Assembly (NCBI GenBank): GCA_033782935.1
Contig: JAWQEG010000082.1
Location: 1,364,001 to 1,428,000, forward strand
DNA length: 64,000 nt
Reading direction: 5' to 3'
Origin: Petrolisthes cinctipes
Taxonomy: Eukaryota > Arthropoda > Malacostraca > Decapoda > Porcellanidae
Below the pieces are notes generated by a model, which saw nothing but the letters and a program-made list of their open reading frames with translations, did no database searches and was not told the origin of the DNA. This document shows positions 34,065 through 45,414 of the stretch, one piece after another (position 1 is the stretch's first letter; each line of letters opens with the position of its first letter). The translations under genes were made by a program, and so were the position numbers.

Positions 34065-37000
34065 GTGTTAGAGTATTTTCAAAATACAGGCCAAAAACAT
34101 ACTGAAAATCGATCTTTTAGGCGCCCAAAAGTCGATATGTGCATGCATCTTCTGTACCCGTTTATATCTCAAATTCAGGCTCAAAACACCCGAAAATTCA
34201 ATATTTTGGGGTCCCAGAAGCAATCTGTACATGCCTACTCAGTGCTAGAATATTTTTCAAAATATAGGCTAAAAATATGCTAAAAATCGATCTTTTAGAT
34301 GCCAAAAAGTCGATATCTCAAATTCAGTCCCAAAACACCCGAAAATTCGATATTTAGGGGTCCCAGAAGCGATCTGTACATGCCTACTCCGTGTTAGAGT
34401 ATTTTCAAAATACATGCTCAAAACATACTGAAAATCGATCTTTTAGGTGCACAAAAGTCGATATGTGCATGCATCTTCAGTACCCGTTTATATCTCAAAT
34501 TCAGGCTCAAAACACCCGAAAATTCAATATTTTGGGGTCCCAGAAGCAATCTGTACATGCCTACTCAGTGTTAGAGTATTTTCAAAATACAGGCCCAAAA
34601 CATGCTGAAAATCGATATTTTACATTCCCAAAGTCAATATGTGCATGTATCTTCTGTACCAGTTTATATCTCAAATTCAGGCTCAAAACACCCGAAAATT
34701 CAATATTTTGGGGTCCCAGAAGCAATCTGTACATGCCTAGTCAGTGCTAGAATATTTTCAAAATATAGGCTAAAAACATGCTAAAAATCGATCTTTTAGG
34801 TGCCAAAAAGTCGATATCCCAAATTCAGTCCCAAAACACCCGAAAATTCGATATTTAGAGGTCCCAGAAGGTATCTGTACATGCCTACTCCGTGTTAGAG
34901 TATTTTCAAAATACAGGCCAAAAACATACTGAAAATCGATCTTTTAGGTGCCCAAAAGTCGATATGTGCATGCATCTTCTGTACCCGTTTATAACTCAAA
35001 TTCTGGCCTTAAACACCCGAAAATTCGATATTTTGGGGTCCCAGAAGCGATCTGTACATGCCTACTCCGTGTTAGAGTATTTTCAAAATTCAGGCCCAAA
35101 ACATGCTGAAAATCGATATTTTTGGTGCCCAAAGTCAATATGTGCATGTATCTTCTGTACCCGTTTATATCTCAAATTCAGGCTCAAAACACCCGAAAAT
35201 TCAATATTTTGGGGTCCCAGAAGCAATCTGTACATGCCTACTCAGTGCTAGAATATTTGCAAAATATAGGCTAAAAACATGCTATAAATCGATCTTTTAG
35301 GTGCCAAAAAGTCGATATCTCAAATTCATTCCCAAAACACCCGAAAATTCGATATTTAGGGGTCCCAGAAGCGATCTGTACATGCCTACTCAGTGTTAGA
35401 GTATTTTCAAAATACATGCTCAAAACATACTGAAAATCGATCTTTTAGGTGCACAAAAGTCGATATGTGCATGCATCTTCAATACCCGTTTATATCTCAA
35501 ATTCAGGCTCAAAACACCCGAAAATTCAATATTTTGGGGTCCCAGAAGCAATCTGTATATGCCTACACAGTGCTAGAATATTTTCAAAATATAGGCTAAA
35601 AAACATGCTAAAAATCGACATTTAAGGTGCCAAAAAATCGATATCTCAAATTCAGTCACAAAACACCCGAAAATTCGATATTTAGAGGTCCCAGAAGGTA
35701 TCTGTACATGCCTACTCCGTGTTAGAGTATTTTCAAAATACAGGCCAAAAACATACTGAAAATCGATCTTTTAGGTGCCCAAAAGTCGATATGTGCATGC
35801 ATCTTCTGTACCCGTTTATAACTCAAATTCTGGCCTTAAACACCCGAAAATTCGATATTTTGGGGTCCCAGAAGCGATCTGTACATGCCTACTCCGTGTT
35901 AGAGTATTTTCAAAATTCAGGCCCAAAACATGCTGAAAATCGATATTTTTGGTGCCCAAAGTCAATATGTGCATGTATCTTCTGTACCCGTTTATATCTC
36001 AAATTCAGGCTCAAAACACCCGAAAATTCAATATTTTGGGGTCCCAGAAGCAATCTGTACATGCCTACTCAGTGCTAGAATATTTTCAAAATATAGGCTA
36101 AAAACATGCTATAAATCGATCTTTTAGGTGCCAAAAAGTCGATATCTCAAATTCAGTCCCAAAACACCCGAAAATTCGATATTTAGGGGTCCCAGAAGCG
36201 ATCTGTACATGCCTACTCAGTGTTAGAGTATTTTCAAAATACATGCTCAAAACATACTGAAAATCGATCTTTTAGGTGCACAAAAGTCGATATGTGCATG
36301 CATCTTCAATACCCGTTTATATCTCAAATTCAGGCTCAAAACACCCGAAAATTCAATATTTTGGGGTCCCAGAAGCAATCTGTACATGCCTACACAGTGC
36401 TAGAATATTTGCAAAATATAGGCTAAAAAACATGCTAAAAATCGACATTTAAGGTGCCAAAAAATCGATATCTCAAATTCAGTCACAAAACACCCGAAAA
36501 TTCGATATTTAGAGGTCCCAGAAGGTATCTGTACATGCCTACTCCGTGTTAGAGTATTTTCAATATACAGGCCAAAAACATACTGAAAATCGATCTTTTA
36601 GGTGCCCAAAAGTCGATATGTGCATGCATCTTCTGTACCCGTTTATATCTCAAATTCTGGCCCTAAACACCCGAAAATTCGATATTTTGGGGTCCCAGAA
36701 GCGATCTGTACATGCCTACTCCGTGTTAGAGTATTTTCAAAATTCAGGCCCAAAACATGCTGAAAATCGATATTTTTGGTGCCCAAAGTCAATATGTGCA
36801 TGTATCTTCTGTACCCGTTTATATCTCAAATTCAGGCTCAAAACACCCGAAAATACAATATTTTGGGGTCCCAGAAGCAATCTGTACATGCCTACTCAGT
36901 GCTAGAATATTTTCAAAATATAGGCTAAAAACATGCTAAAAATCGATCTTTTAGATGCCAAAAAGTCGATATCTCAAATTCAGTCCCAAAACACCCGAAA

Positions 37001-37537
37001 ATTCGATATTTAGGGGTCCCAGAAGAGATCTGTACATGTCTACTCCGTGTTAGAGTATTTTCAAAATACATGCTCAAAACATACTGAAAATCGATCTTTT
37101 AGGTGCACAAAAGTCGATATGTGCATGTATCTTCAGTACCCGTTTATATCTCAAATTCAGGCTCAAAACACCCGAAAATTCAATATTTTGGGGTCCCAGA
37201 AGCGATCTGTACATGCCTACTCCGTGTTAGAGTATTTTCAAAATTCAGGCCCAAAACATGCTGAAAATCGATATTTTTGGTGCCCAAAGTCAATATATGC
37301 ATGTATCTTCTGTACCCGTTTATATCTCAAATTCAATCTCAAAACACCCGAAAATTCAATATTTTGGGGTCCCAGAAGCAATCTGTACAGTGCTAGAATA
37401 TTTTCAAAATATAGGCTAAAAACATGCTAAAAATCGATCTTTTAGGTGCCAAAAAATCGATATCTCAAATTCAGTCCCAAAACACCCGAAAATTCGATAT
37501 TTAGGGGTCCCAGAAGCGATCTGTACATGCCTACTCC
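34065..37537 (+). repeat. 827 bp HOR block and first 10 bp deletion
   Basis: Monomer starts: A2/A1 hybrid 34,065, C1 34,242 (149 bp, extra T), A1 34,391, B1 34,568, C1 34,744, A2 34,892, B2 35,069, C1 35,245, A1 35,393, C3 35,570, A2 35,719, B2 35,896, C1 36,072, A1 36,220, C3 36,397, A2 36,546, B2 36,723, C1 36,899, A1 37,047, shortened B2 37,224, C1 37,390. Units at 34,892 and 35,719 are 827 bp (A2-B2-C1-A1-C3) and share 'catgctataaatcg' in C1. Confidence 0.89.
37224..37389 (+). repeat. B2 with 10 bp deletion (166 bp), first of eight
   Basis: At the 3' end 'ctgtacatgcctactcagtg' is shortened to 'ctgtacagtg'; ten bases are missing, with CA on each side of the gap. The same deletion, always on B2 and always followed by C1, lies just before the C1 starts at 37,390, 40,416, 41,084, 53,039, 56,362, 60,834, 62,829 and 63,644. 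None occurs left of 37 kb. It therefore marks one lineage of repeats spread through the right part of the array. Confidence 0.92.
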
Positions 37538-40500
37538 GTGTTAGAGTATTTTCAAAATACAGGCCAAAAACATATTGAAAATCGATCTTTTAGGTGCACA
37601 AAATTCGATATGTGCATGCATCTTCAGTACCCGTTTATATCTCAAATTCAGGCTCAAAACACCCGAAAATTCAATATTTTGGGGTCCCAGAAGCAATCTG
37701 TACATGCCTACTCAGTGTTAGAGTATTTTCAAAATACAGGTTAAAAACATACTGAAAATCGATCTTTTAGGTGCCCAAAAGTCGATATGTGCATGCATCT
37801 TCTGTACCCGTTTATATCTCAAATTCTGGCCCTAAACACCCGAAAATTCGATATTTTGGGGTCCCAGAAGCGATCTGTACATGCCTACTCCGTGTTAGAG
37901 TATTTTCAAAATTCAGGCCCAAAACATGCTGAAAATCGATATTTTTGGTGCCCAAAGTCAATATGTGCATGTATCTTCTGTACCCGTTTATATCTCAAAT
38001 TCAGGCTCAAAACACCCGAAAATTCAATATTTTGGGGTCCCAGAAGCAATCTGTACATGCCTACTCAGTGCTAGAATATTTTCAAAATATAGGCTCAAAA
38101 CATGCTAAAAATCGATCTTTTAGATGCCAAAAAGTCGATATCTCAAATTCAGTCCCAAAACACCCGAAAAATCGATATTTAGGGGTCCCAGAAGCGATCT
38201 GTACATGCCTACTCCGTGTTAGAGTATTTTCAAAATACATGCTCAAAACATACTGAAAATCGATCTTTTAGGTGCACAAAAGTCGATATGTGCATGCATC
38301 TTCAGTACCCGTTTATATCTCAAATCCAGGCTCAAAACACCCGAAAATTCAATATTTTGGGGTCCCAGAAGCAATCTGTACATGCCTACTCCGTGTTAGA
38401 GTATTTTCAAAATACAGGCCAAAAACATATTGAAAATCGATCTTTTAGGTGCACAAAATTCGATATGTGCATGCATCTTCAGTACCCGTTTATATCTCAA
38501 ATTCAGGCTCAAAACACCCGAAAATTCAATATTTTGGGGTCCCAGAAGCAATCTGTACATGCCTACTCAGTGTTAGAGTATTTTCAAAATACAGGCCAAA
38601 AACATACTGAAAATCGATCTTTTAGGTGCCCAAAAGTCGATATGTGCATGCATCTTCTGTACCCGTTTATATCTCAAATTCTGGCCCTAAACACCCGAAA
38701 ATTCGATATTTTGGGGTCCCAGAAGCGATCTGTACATGCCTACTCCGTGTTAGAGTATTTTCAAAATTCAGGCCCAAAACATGCTGAAAATCGATATTTT
38801 TGGTGCCCAAAGTCAATATGTGCATGTATCTTCTGTACCCGTTTATATCTCAAATTCAGGCTCAAAACACCCGAAAATTCAATATTTTGGGGTCCCAGAA
38901 GCAATCTGTACATGCCTACTCAGTGCTAGAATATTTTCAAAATATAGGCTCAAAACATGCTAAAAATCGATCTTTTAGATGCCAAAAAGTCGATATCTCA
39001 AATTCAGTCCCAAAACACCCGAAAAATCGATATTTAGAGGTCCCAGAAGCGATCTGTACATGCCTACTCCGTGTTAGAGTATTTTCAAAATACATGCTCA
39101 AAACATACTGAAAATCGATCTTTTAGGTGCACAAAAGTCGATATGTGCATGCATCTTCAGTACCCGTTTATATCTCAAATCCAGGCTCAAAACACCCGAA
39201 AATTCAATATTTTGGGGTCCCAGAAGCAATCTGTACATGCCTACTCAGTGTTAGAGTATTTTCAAAATACAGGCCCAAAACATGCTAAAAATCGATATTT
39301 TACATGCCCAAAGTCAATATGTGCATGTATCTTCTGTACCAGTTTATATCTCAAATTCAGGCTCAAAACACCCGAAAATTCAATATTTTGGGGTCCCAGA
39401 AGCAATCTGTACATGCCTAGTCAGTGCTAGAATATTTTCAAAATATAGGCTAAAAACATGCTAAAAATCGATCTTTTAGGTGCCAAAAAGTCGATATCTC
39501 AAATTCAGTCCCATAACACCCGAAAATTCGATATTTAGAGGTCCCAGAAGGTATCTGTACATGCCTACTCCGTGTTAGAGTATTTTCAAAATACATGCTC
39601 AAAACATACTGAAAATCGATCTTTTAGGTGCACAAAAGTCGATATGTGCATGTATCTTCAGTACCCGTTTATATCTCAAATTCAGGCTCAAAACACCCGA
39701 AAATTCAATATTTTGGGGTCCCAGAAGCAATCTGTACATGTCTACTCAGTGTTAGAGTATTTTCAAAATACAGGCCCAAAACATGCTGAAAATCGATATT
39801 TTAGATGCCAAAAGTCAATATGTGCATGTATCTTCTGTACCCGTTTATATCTCAAATTCAGGCTCAAAACACCCAAAAATTCAATATTTTGGGGTCCCAG
39901 AAGCAATCTGTACATGCCTACACATTGCTAGAATATTTTCAAAATATAGGCTAAAAACATGCTAAAAATCGACATTTTAGGTGCCAAAAAATCGATATCT
40001 CAAATTCAGTCCCAAAACACCCGAAAATTCGATATTTAGAGGTCCCAGAAGGTATCTGTACATGCCTACTCCGTGTTAGAGTATTTTCAAAATACAGGCC
40101 AAAAACATACTGAAAATCGATCTTTTAGGTGCCCAAAAGTCGATATGTGCATGCATCTTCTGTACCCGTTTATAACTCAAATTCTGGCCTTAAACACCCG
40201 AAAATTCGATATTTTGGGGTCCCAGAAGCGATCTGTACATGCCTACTCCGTGTTAGAGTATTTTCAAAATTCAGGCCCAAAACATGCTGAAAATCGATAT
40301 TTTTGGTGCCCAAAGTCAATATGTGCACGTATCTTCTGTACCCGTTTATATCTCAAATTCAGGCTCAAAACACCCGAAAATTCAATATTTTGGGGTCCCA
40401 GAAGCAATCTGTACAGTGCTAGAATATTTTCAAAATATAGGCTAAAAACATGTTAAAAATCGATCTTTTAGGTGCCAAAAAATCGATATCTCAAATTCAG

Positions 40501-41231
40501 TCCCAAAACACCCGAAAATTCGATATTTAGGGGTCCCAGAAGCGATCTGTACATGCCTACTCCGTGTTAGAGTATTTTCAAAATACAGGCCAAAAACATA
40601 TTGAAAATCGATCTTTTAGGTGCACAAAAGTCGATATGTGCATGCATCTTCAGTACCCGTTTATATCTCAAATTCAGGCTCAAAACACCCGAAAATTCAA
40701 TATTTTGGGGTCCCAGAAGCAATCTGTACATGCCTACTCAGTGTTAGAGTATTTTCAAAATACAGGCCAAAAACATACTGAAAATCGATCTTTTAGGTGC
40801 CCAAAAGTCGATATGTGCATGCATCTTCTGTACCCGTTTATATCTCAAATTCTGGCCCTAAACACCCGAAAATTCGATATTTTGGGGTCCCAGAAGCGAT
40901 CTGTACATGCTTACTCCGTGTTAGAGTATTTTCAAAATTCAGGCCCAAAACATGCTGAAAATCGATATTTTTGGTGCCCAAAGTCAATATGTGCATGTAT
41001 CTTCTGTACCCGTTTATATCTCAAATTCAGGCTCAAAACACCCGAAAATTCAATATTTTGGGGTCCCAGAAGCAATCTGTACAGTGCTAGAATATTTTCA
41101 AAATATAGGCTAAAAACATGCTAAAAATCGATCTTTTAGGTGCCAAAAAGTCGATATCTCAAATTCAGTCCCAAAACACCCGAAAATTCGATATTTAGGG
41201 GTCCCAGAAGCGATCTGTACATGCCTACTCC
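37538..41231 (+). repeat. Block with an 855 bp tandem duplication
   Basis: Monomer starts: A2/A1 hybrid 37,538, A2 37,715, B2 37,892, C1 38,068, A1 38,216, hybrid 38,393, A2 38,570, B2 38,747, C1 38,923, A1 39,071, B1 39,248, C2-like 39,424, A1 39,572, B1 39,749, C2 39,925, A2 40,073, shortened B2 40,250, C1 40,416, hybrid 40,564, A2 40,741, shortened B2 40,918, C1 41,084. The unit hybrid-A2-B2-C1-A1 recurs after 855 bp (37,538 and 38,393), with shared 'aggctcaaaacatgct' and 'cccgaaaaatcg' in C1. Four long monomers in a row (38,216-38,922) leave a 237-codon open frame that I regard as accidental. Confidence 0.88.
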
Positions 41232-43235
41232 GTGTTAGAGTATTTTCAAAATACATGCTCAAAACATACTGAAAATCGATCTTTTAGGTGCACAAAAGTC
41301 GATATGTGCATGCATCTTCAGTACCCGTTTATATCTCAAATTCAGGCTCAAAACACCCGAAAATTCAATATTTTGGGGTCCCAGAAGCAATCTGTACATG
41401 CCTACTCAGTGTTAGAGTATTTTCATAATACAGGCCCAAAACATGCTGAAAATCGATCTTTTAGATGCCCAAAGTCAATATGTGCATGTATCTTCTGTAC
41501 CCGTTTATATATCAAATTCAGGCTCAAAACACCCGAAAACTCAATATTTTGGGGTCCCAGAAGCAATCTGTACATGCCTACACAGTGCTAGAATATTTTC
41601 AAAATATAAGCTAAAAACATGCTAAAAATCGACATTTTAGGTGCCAAAAAATCTATATCTCAAATTCAGTCCCATAACACCCGAAAATTCGATATTTAGA
41701 GGTCCCAGAAGGTATCTGTACATGCCTACTCCGTGTTAGAGTATTTTCAAAATACAGGCCAAAAACATACTGAAAATCGATCTTTTAGGTGCCCAAAAGT
41801 CGATATGTACATGCATCTTCTGTACCCGTTTATATCTCAAATTCTGGCCCTAAACACCCGAAAATTCGATATTTTGGGGTCCCAGAAGCAATCTGTACAT
41901 GCCTACTCCGTGTTAGAGTATTTTCAAAATTCAGGCCCAAAACATGCTGAAAATCGATATTTTTGGTGCCCAAAGTCAATATATGCATGTATCTTCTGTA
42001 CCCGTTTATATCTCAAATTCAGGCTCAAAACACCCGAAAATTCAATATTTTGGGGTCCCAGAAGCAATTTGTACATGCCTACTCAGTGCTAGAATATTTT
42101 CAAAATATAGGCTAAAAAGATGCTAAAAATCGATGTTTTAGGTGCCAAAAAGTCGATATCTCAAATTCAGTCCCAAAACACCCGAAAATTCGATATTTAG
42201 GGGTCCCAGAAGCGATCTGTACATGCCTACTCCGTGTTAGAGTATTTTCAAAATACATGCTCAAAACATACTGAAAATCGATCTTTTAGGTGCACAAAAG
42301 TCGATATGTGCATGCATCTTCAGTACCCGTTTATATCTCAAATTCAGGCTCAAAACACCCGAAAATTCAATATTTTGGGGTCCCAGAAGCAATCTGTACA
42401 TGCCTACTCAGTGTTAGAGTATTTTCATAATACAGGCCCAAAACATGCTGAAAATCGATCTTTTAGAGGCCCAAAGTCAATATGTGCATGTATCTTCTGT
42501 ACCCGTTTATATATCAAATTCAGGCTCAAAACATCCGAAAACTCAATATTTTGGGGTCCCAGAAGCAATCTGTACATGCCTACACAGTGCTAGAATATTT
42601 TCAAAATATAAGCTAAAAACATGCTAAAAATCGACATTTTAGGTGCCAAAAAATCGATATCTCAAATTCAGTCCCATAACACCCGAAAATTCGATATTTA
42701 GAGGTCCCAGAAGGTATCTGTACATGCCTACTCCGTGTTAGAGTATTTTCAAAATACAGGCCAAAAACATACTGAAAATCGATCTTTTAGGTGCCCAAAA
42801 GTCGATATGTACATGCATCTTCTGTACCCGTTTATATCTCAAATTCTGGCCCTAAACACCCGAAAATTCGATATTTTGAGGTCCCAGAAGCAATCTGTAC
42901 ATGCCTACTCCGTGTTAGAGTATTTTCAAAATTCAGGCCCAAAACATGCTGAAAATCGATATTTTTGGTGCCCAAAGTCAATATATGCATGTATCTTCTG
43001 TACCCGTTTATATCTCAAATTCAGGCTCAAAACACCCGAAAATTCAATATTTTGGGGTCCCAGAAGCAATCTGTACATGCCTACTCAGTGCTAGAATATT
43101 TTCAAAATATAGGCTAAAAACATGCTAAAAATCGATGTTTTAGGTGCCATAAAGTCGATATCTCAAATTCAGTTCCAAAATACCCGAAAATTCGATATTT
43201 AGGGGTCCCAGAAGCGATCTGTGCATGCCTACTCC
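41232..43235 (+). repeat. Canonical 1,002 bp six-monomer HOR, two tandem copies
   Basis: Unit 1: A1 41,232, B1 41,409, C2 41,585, A2 41,733, B2 41,910, C1 42,086. Unit 2: A1 42,234, B1 42,411, C2 42,587, A2 42,735, B2 42,912, C1 43,088. Shared rare markers are 'ttttcataatac' and 'gatatatcaaattc' split in B1, 'ataagctaaaaac' and 'cccataacaccc' in C2, 'gatatgtacatgc' in A2, 'atatatgcatg' in B2 and 'cgatgtttt' in C1. The units are nearly identical. This is the simplest complete form of the HOR, from which the other unit lengths follow by loss or gain of whole monomers. Confidence 0.91.
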
Positions 43236-45414
43236 GTGTTAGAGTATTTTCAAAATACATGCTCAAAACATACTGAAAATCGATCTTTTAGGTGCACAAA
43301 AGTCGATATGTGCATGCATCTTCAGTACCCGTTTATATCTCAAATTCAGACTCAAACACCCGAAAATTCAATATATTGGGGTCCCAGAAGCAATCTGTAC
43401 ATGCCTACTCAGTGTTAGAGTATTTTCAAAATACAGGCCCAAAACATGCTGAAAATCGATATTTTTGGTGCCCAAAGTCAATATGTGCATGTATCTTCTG
43501 TACCCGTTTATATCTCAAATTCAGGCTCAAAACACCCGAAAATTCAATATTTTGGGGTCCCAGAAGCAATCTGTACATGCCTACTCAGTGCTAGAATATT
43601 TTCAAAATATAGGCTAAAAACATGCTAAAAATCGATCTTTTAGGTGCCAAAAAGTCGATATCTCAAATTCAGTCCCAAAACACCCTAAAATTCGATATTT
43701 AGGGGTCCCAGAAGCGATCTGTACATGCCTACTCCGTGTTAGAGTATTTTCAAAATACATGCTCAAAACATACTGAAAATCGATCTTTTAGGTGCACAAA
43801 AGTCGATATGTGCATGCATCTTCAGTACCCGTTTATATCTCAAATTCAGGCTCAAAACACCCCAAAATTCAATATTTTGGGGTCCCAGAAGCAATCTGTA
43901 CATGCCTACTCAGTGTTAGAGTATTTTCAAAATACAGGCCCAAAACATGCTGAAAATCGATATTTTAGATGCCCAAAGTCAATATGTGCATGTATCTTCT
44001 GTACCCGTTTATATATCAAATTCAGGCTCAAGACACCCGAAAATTCAATATTTTGGGGTCCCAGAAGCAATCTGTACATGCCTACTCAGTGCTAGAATAT
44101 TTTCAAAATATAGGCTAAAAACATGCTAAAAATCGATATTATAGGTGCCAAAAAATCTATATCTCAAATTCAGTCCCATAACACCCGAAAATTCGATATT
44201 TAGAGGTCCCAGAAGGTATCTGTACATGCCTACTCCGTGTTAGAGTATTTTCAAAATACAGGCCAAAAACATACTGAAAATCGATCTTTTAGGTGCACAA
44301 AAGTCGATATGTGCATGCATCTTCTGTACCCGTTTATATCTCAAATTCTGGCCCTAAACACCCGAAAATTCGATATTTTGGGGTCCCAGATGCGATCTGT
44401 ACATGCCTACTCCGTGTTAGAGTATTTTCAAAATTCAGGCCCAAAACATGCTGAAAATCGATATTTTTGGTGCCCAAATTCAATATGTGCATGTATCTTC
44501 TGTACCCGTTTATATCTCAAATTCAGGCTCAAAACACCCGAAAAGTCAATATTTTGGGGTCCCAGAAGCAATCGGTACATGCCTAATCAGTGCTAGAATA
44601 TTTTCAAAATATAGGCTAAAAACATGCTAAAAATCGACATTTTAGGTGCCAAAAAATCGATATCTTAAATTCAGTCCCAAAACACCCGAAAATTCGATAT
44701 TTAGAGGACCCAGAAGGTATCTGTACATGCCTACTCCGTGTTAGAGTATTTTCAAAATACAGGCCCAAAACATGCTGAAAATCGATATTTTTGGTGCCTA
44801 AAGTCAATATGTGCATGTATCTTCTGTACCCGTTTATATCTCAAATTCAGGCTCAAAACACCCGAAAATTCAATATTTTTTGGTCCCAGAAGCAATCTGT
44901 ACATGCCTACTCAGTGCTAGAATATTTTCAAAATATAGGCTAAAAACATGCTATAAATCGATTTTTTAGGTGCCAAAAAGTCGATATCTCAAATTCAGTC
45001 CCAAAACACCCGAAAATTCGATATTTAGGGGTCCCAGAAGCGATCTGTACATGCCTACTCCGTGTTAGAGTATTTTCAAAATACATGCTCAAAACATACT
45101 GAAAATCGATCTTTTAGGTGCACAAAAGTCGATATGTGCATGCATCTTCAGTACCCGTTTATATCTCAAATTCAGGCTCAAAACACCCGAAAATTCAATA
45201 TTTTGGGGTCCCAGAAGCAATCTGTACATGCCTACTCAGTGTTAGAGTATTTTCAAAATACAGGCCAAAAACATGCTGAAAATCGATATTTTAGATGCCC
45301 AAAGTCAATATATGCATGTATCTTCTGTACCCGTTTATATCTCAAATTCAGGCTCAAAACACCCGAAAATTCAATATTTTGGGGTCCCAGAAGCAATCTG
45401 TACATGCCTACTCA
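43088..45414 (+). repeat. 2.33 kb tandem duplication, copy 1
   Basis: Monomer starts: C1 43,088, A1 43,236, B 43,412, C1 43,588, A1 43,736, B1 43,913, C2 44,089, A2 44,237, B2 44,414, C2 44,590, B 44,738, C1 44,914, A1 45,062, B1 45,239. A1 at 43,236 is 176 bp because one A is missing in 'ctcaaacaccc' near 43,355; copy 2 retains it. Shared markers include 'gccataaagtcg', 'gttccaaaatacc', 'ctgtgcatgcc', 'cccagatgcgatc', 'cccgaaaagtc', 'atcggtacatg' and 'attttttggtccc'. Confidence 0.9.

Noticed and set aside
38216..38929. A 237-codon open frame and many 119-codon frames as repeat-protein genes
   Set aside because: They exist because 177 is divisible by three. The same frame is interrupted wherever a 176 or 148 bp monomer occurs, most begin at GTG, and no domain, signal peptide, promoter or splice signal accompanies them. 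Substitutions look unrelated to codon position.
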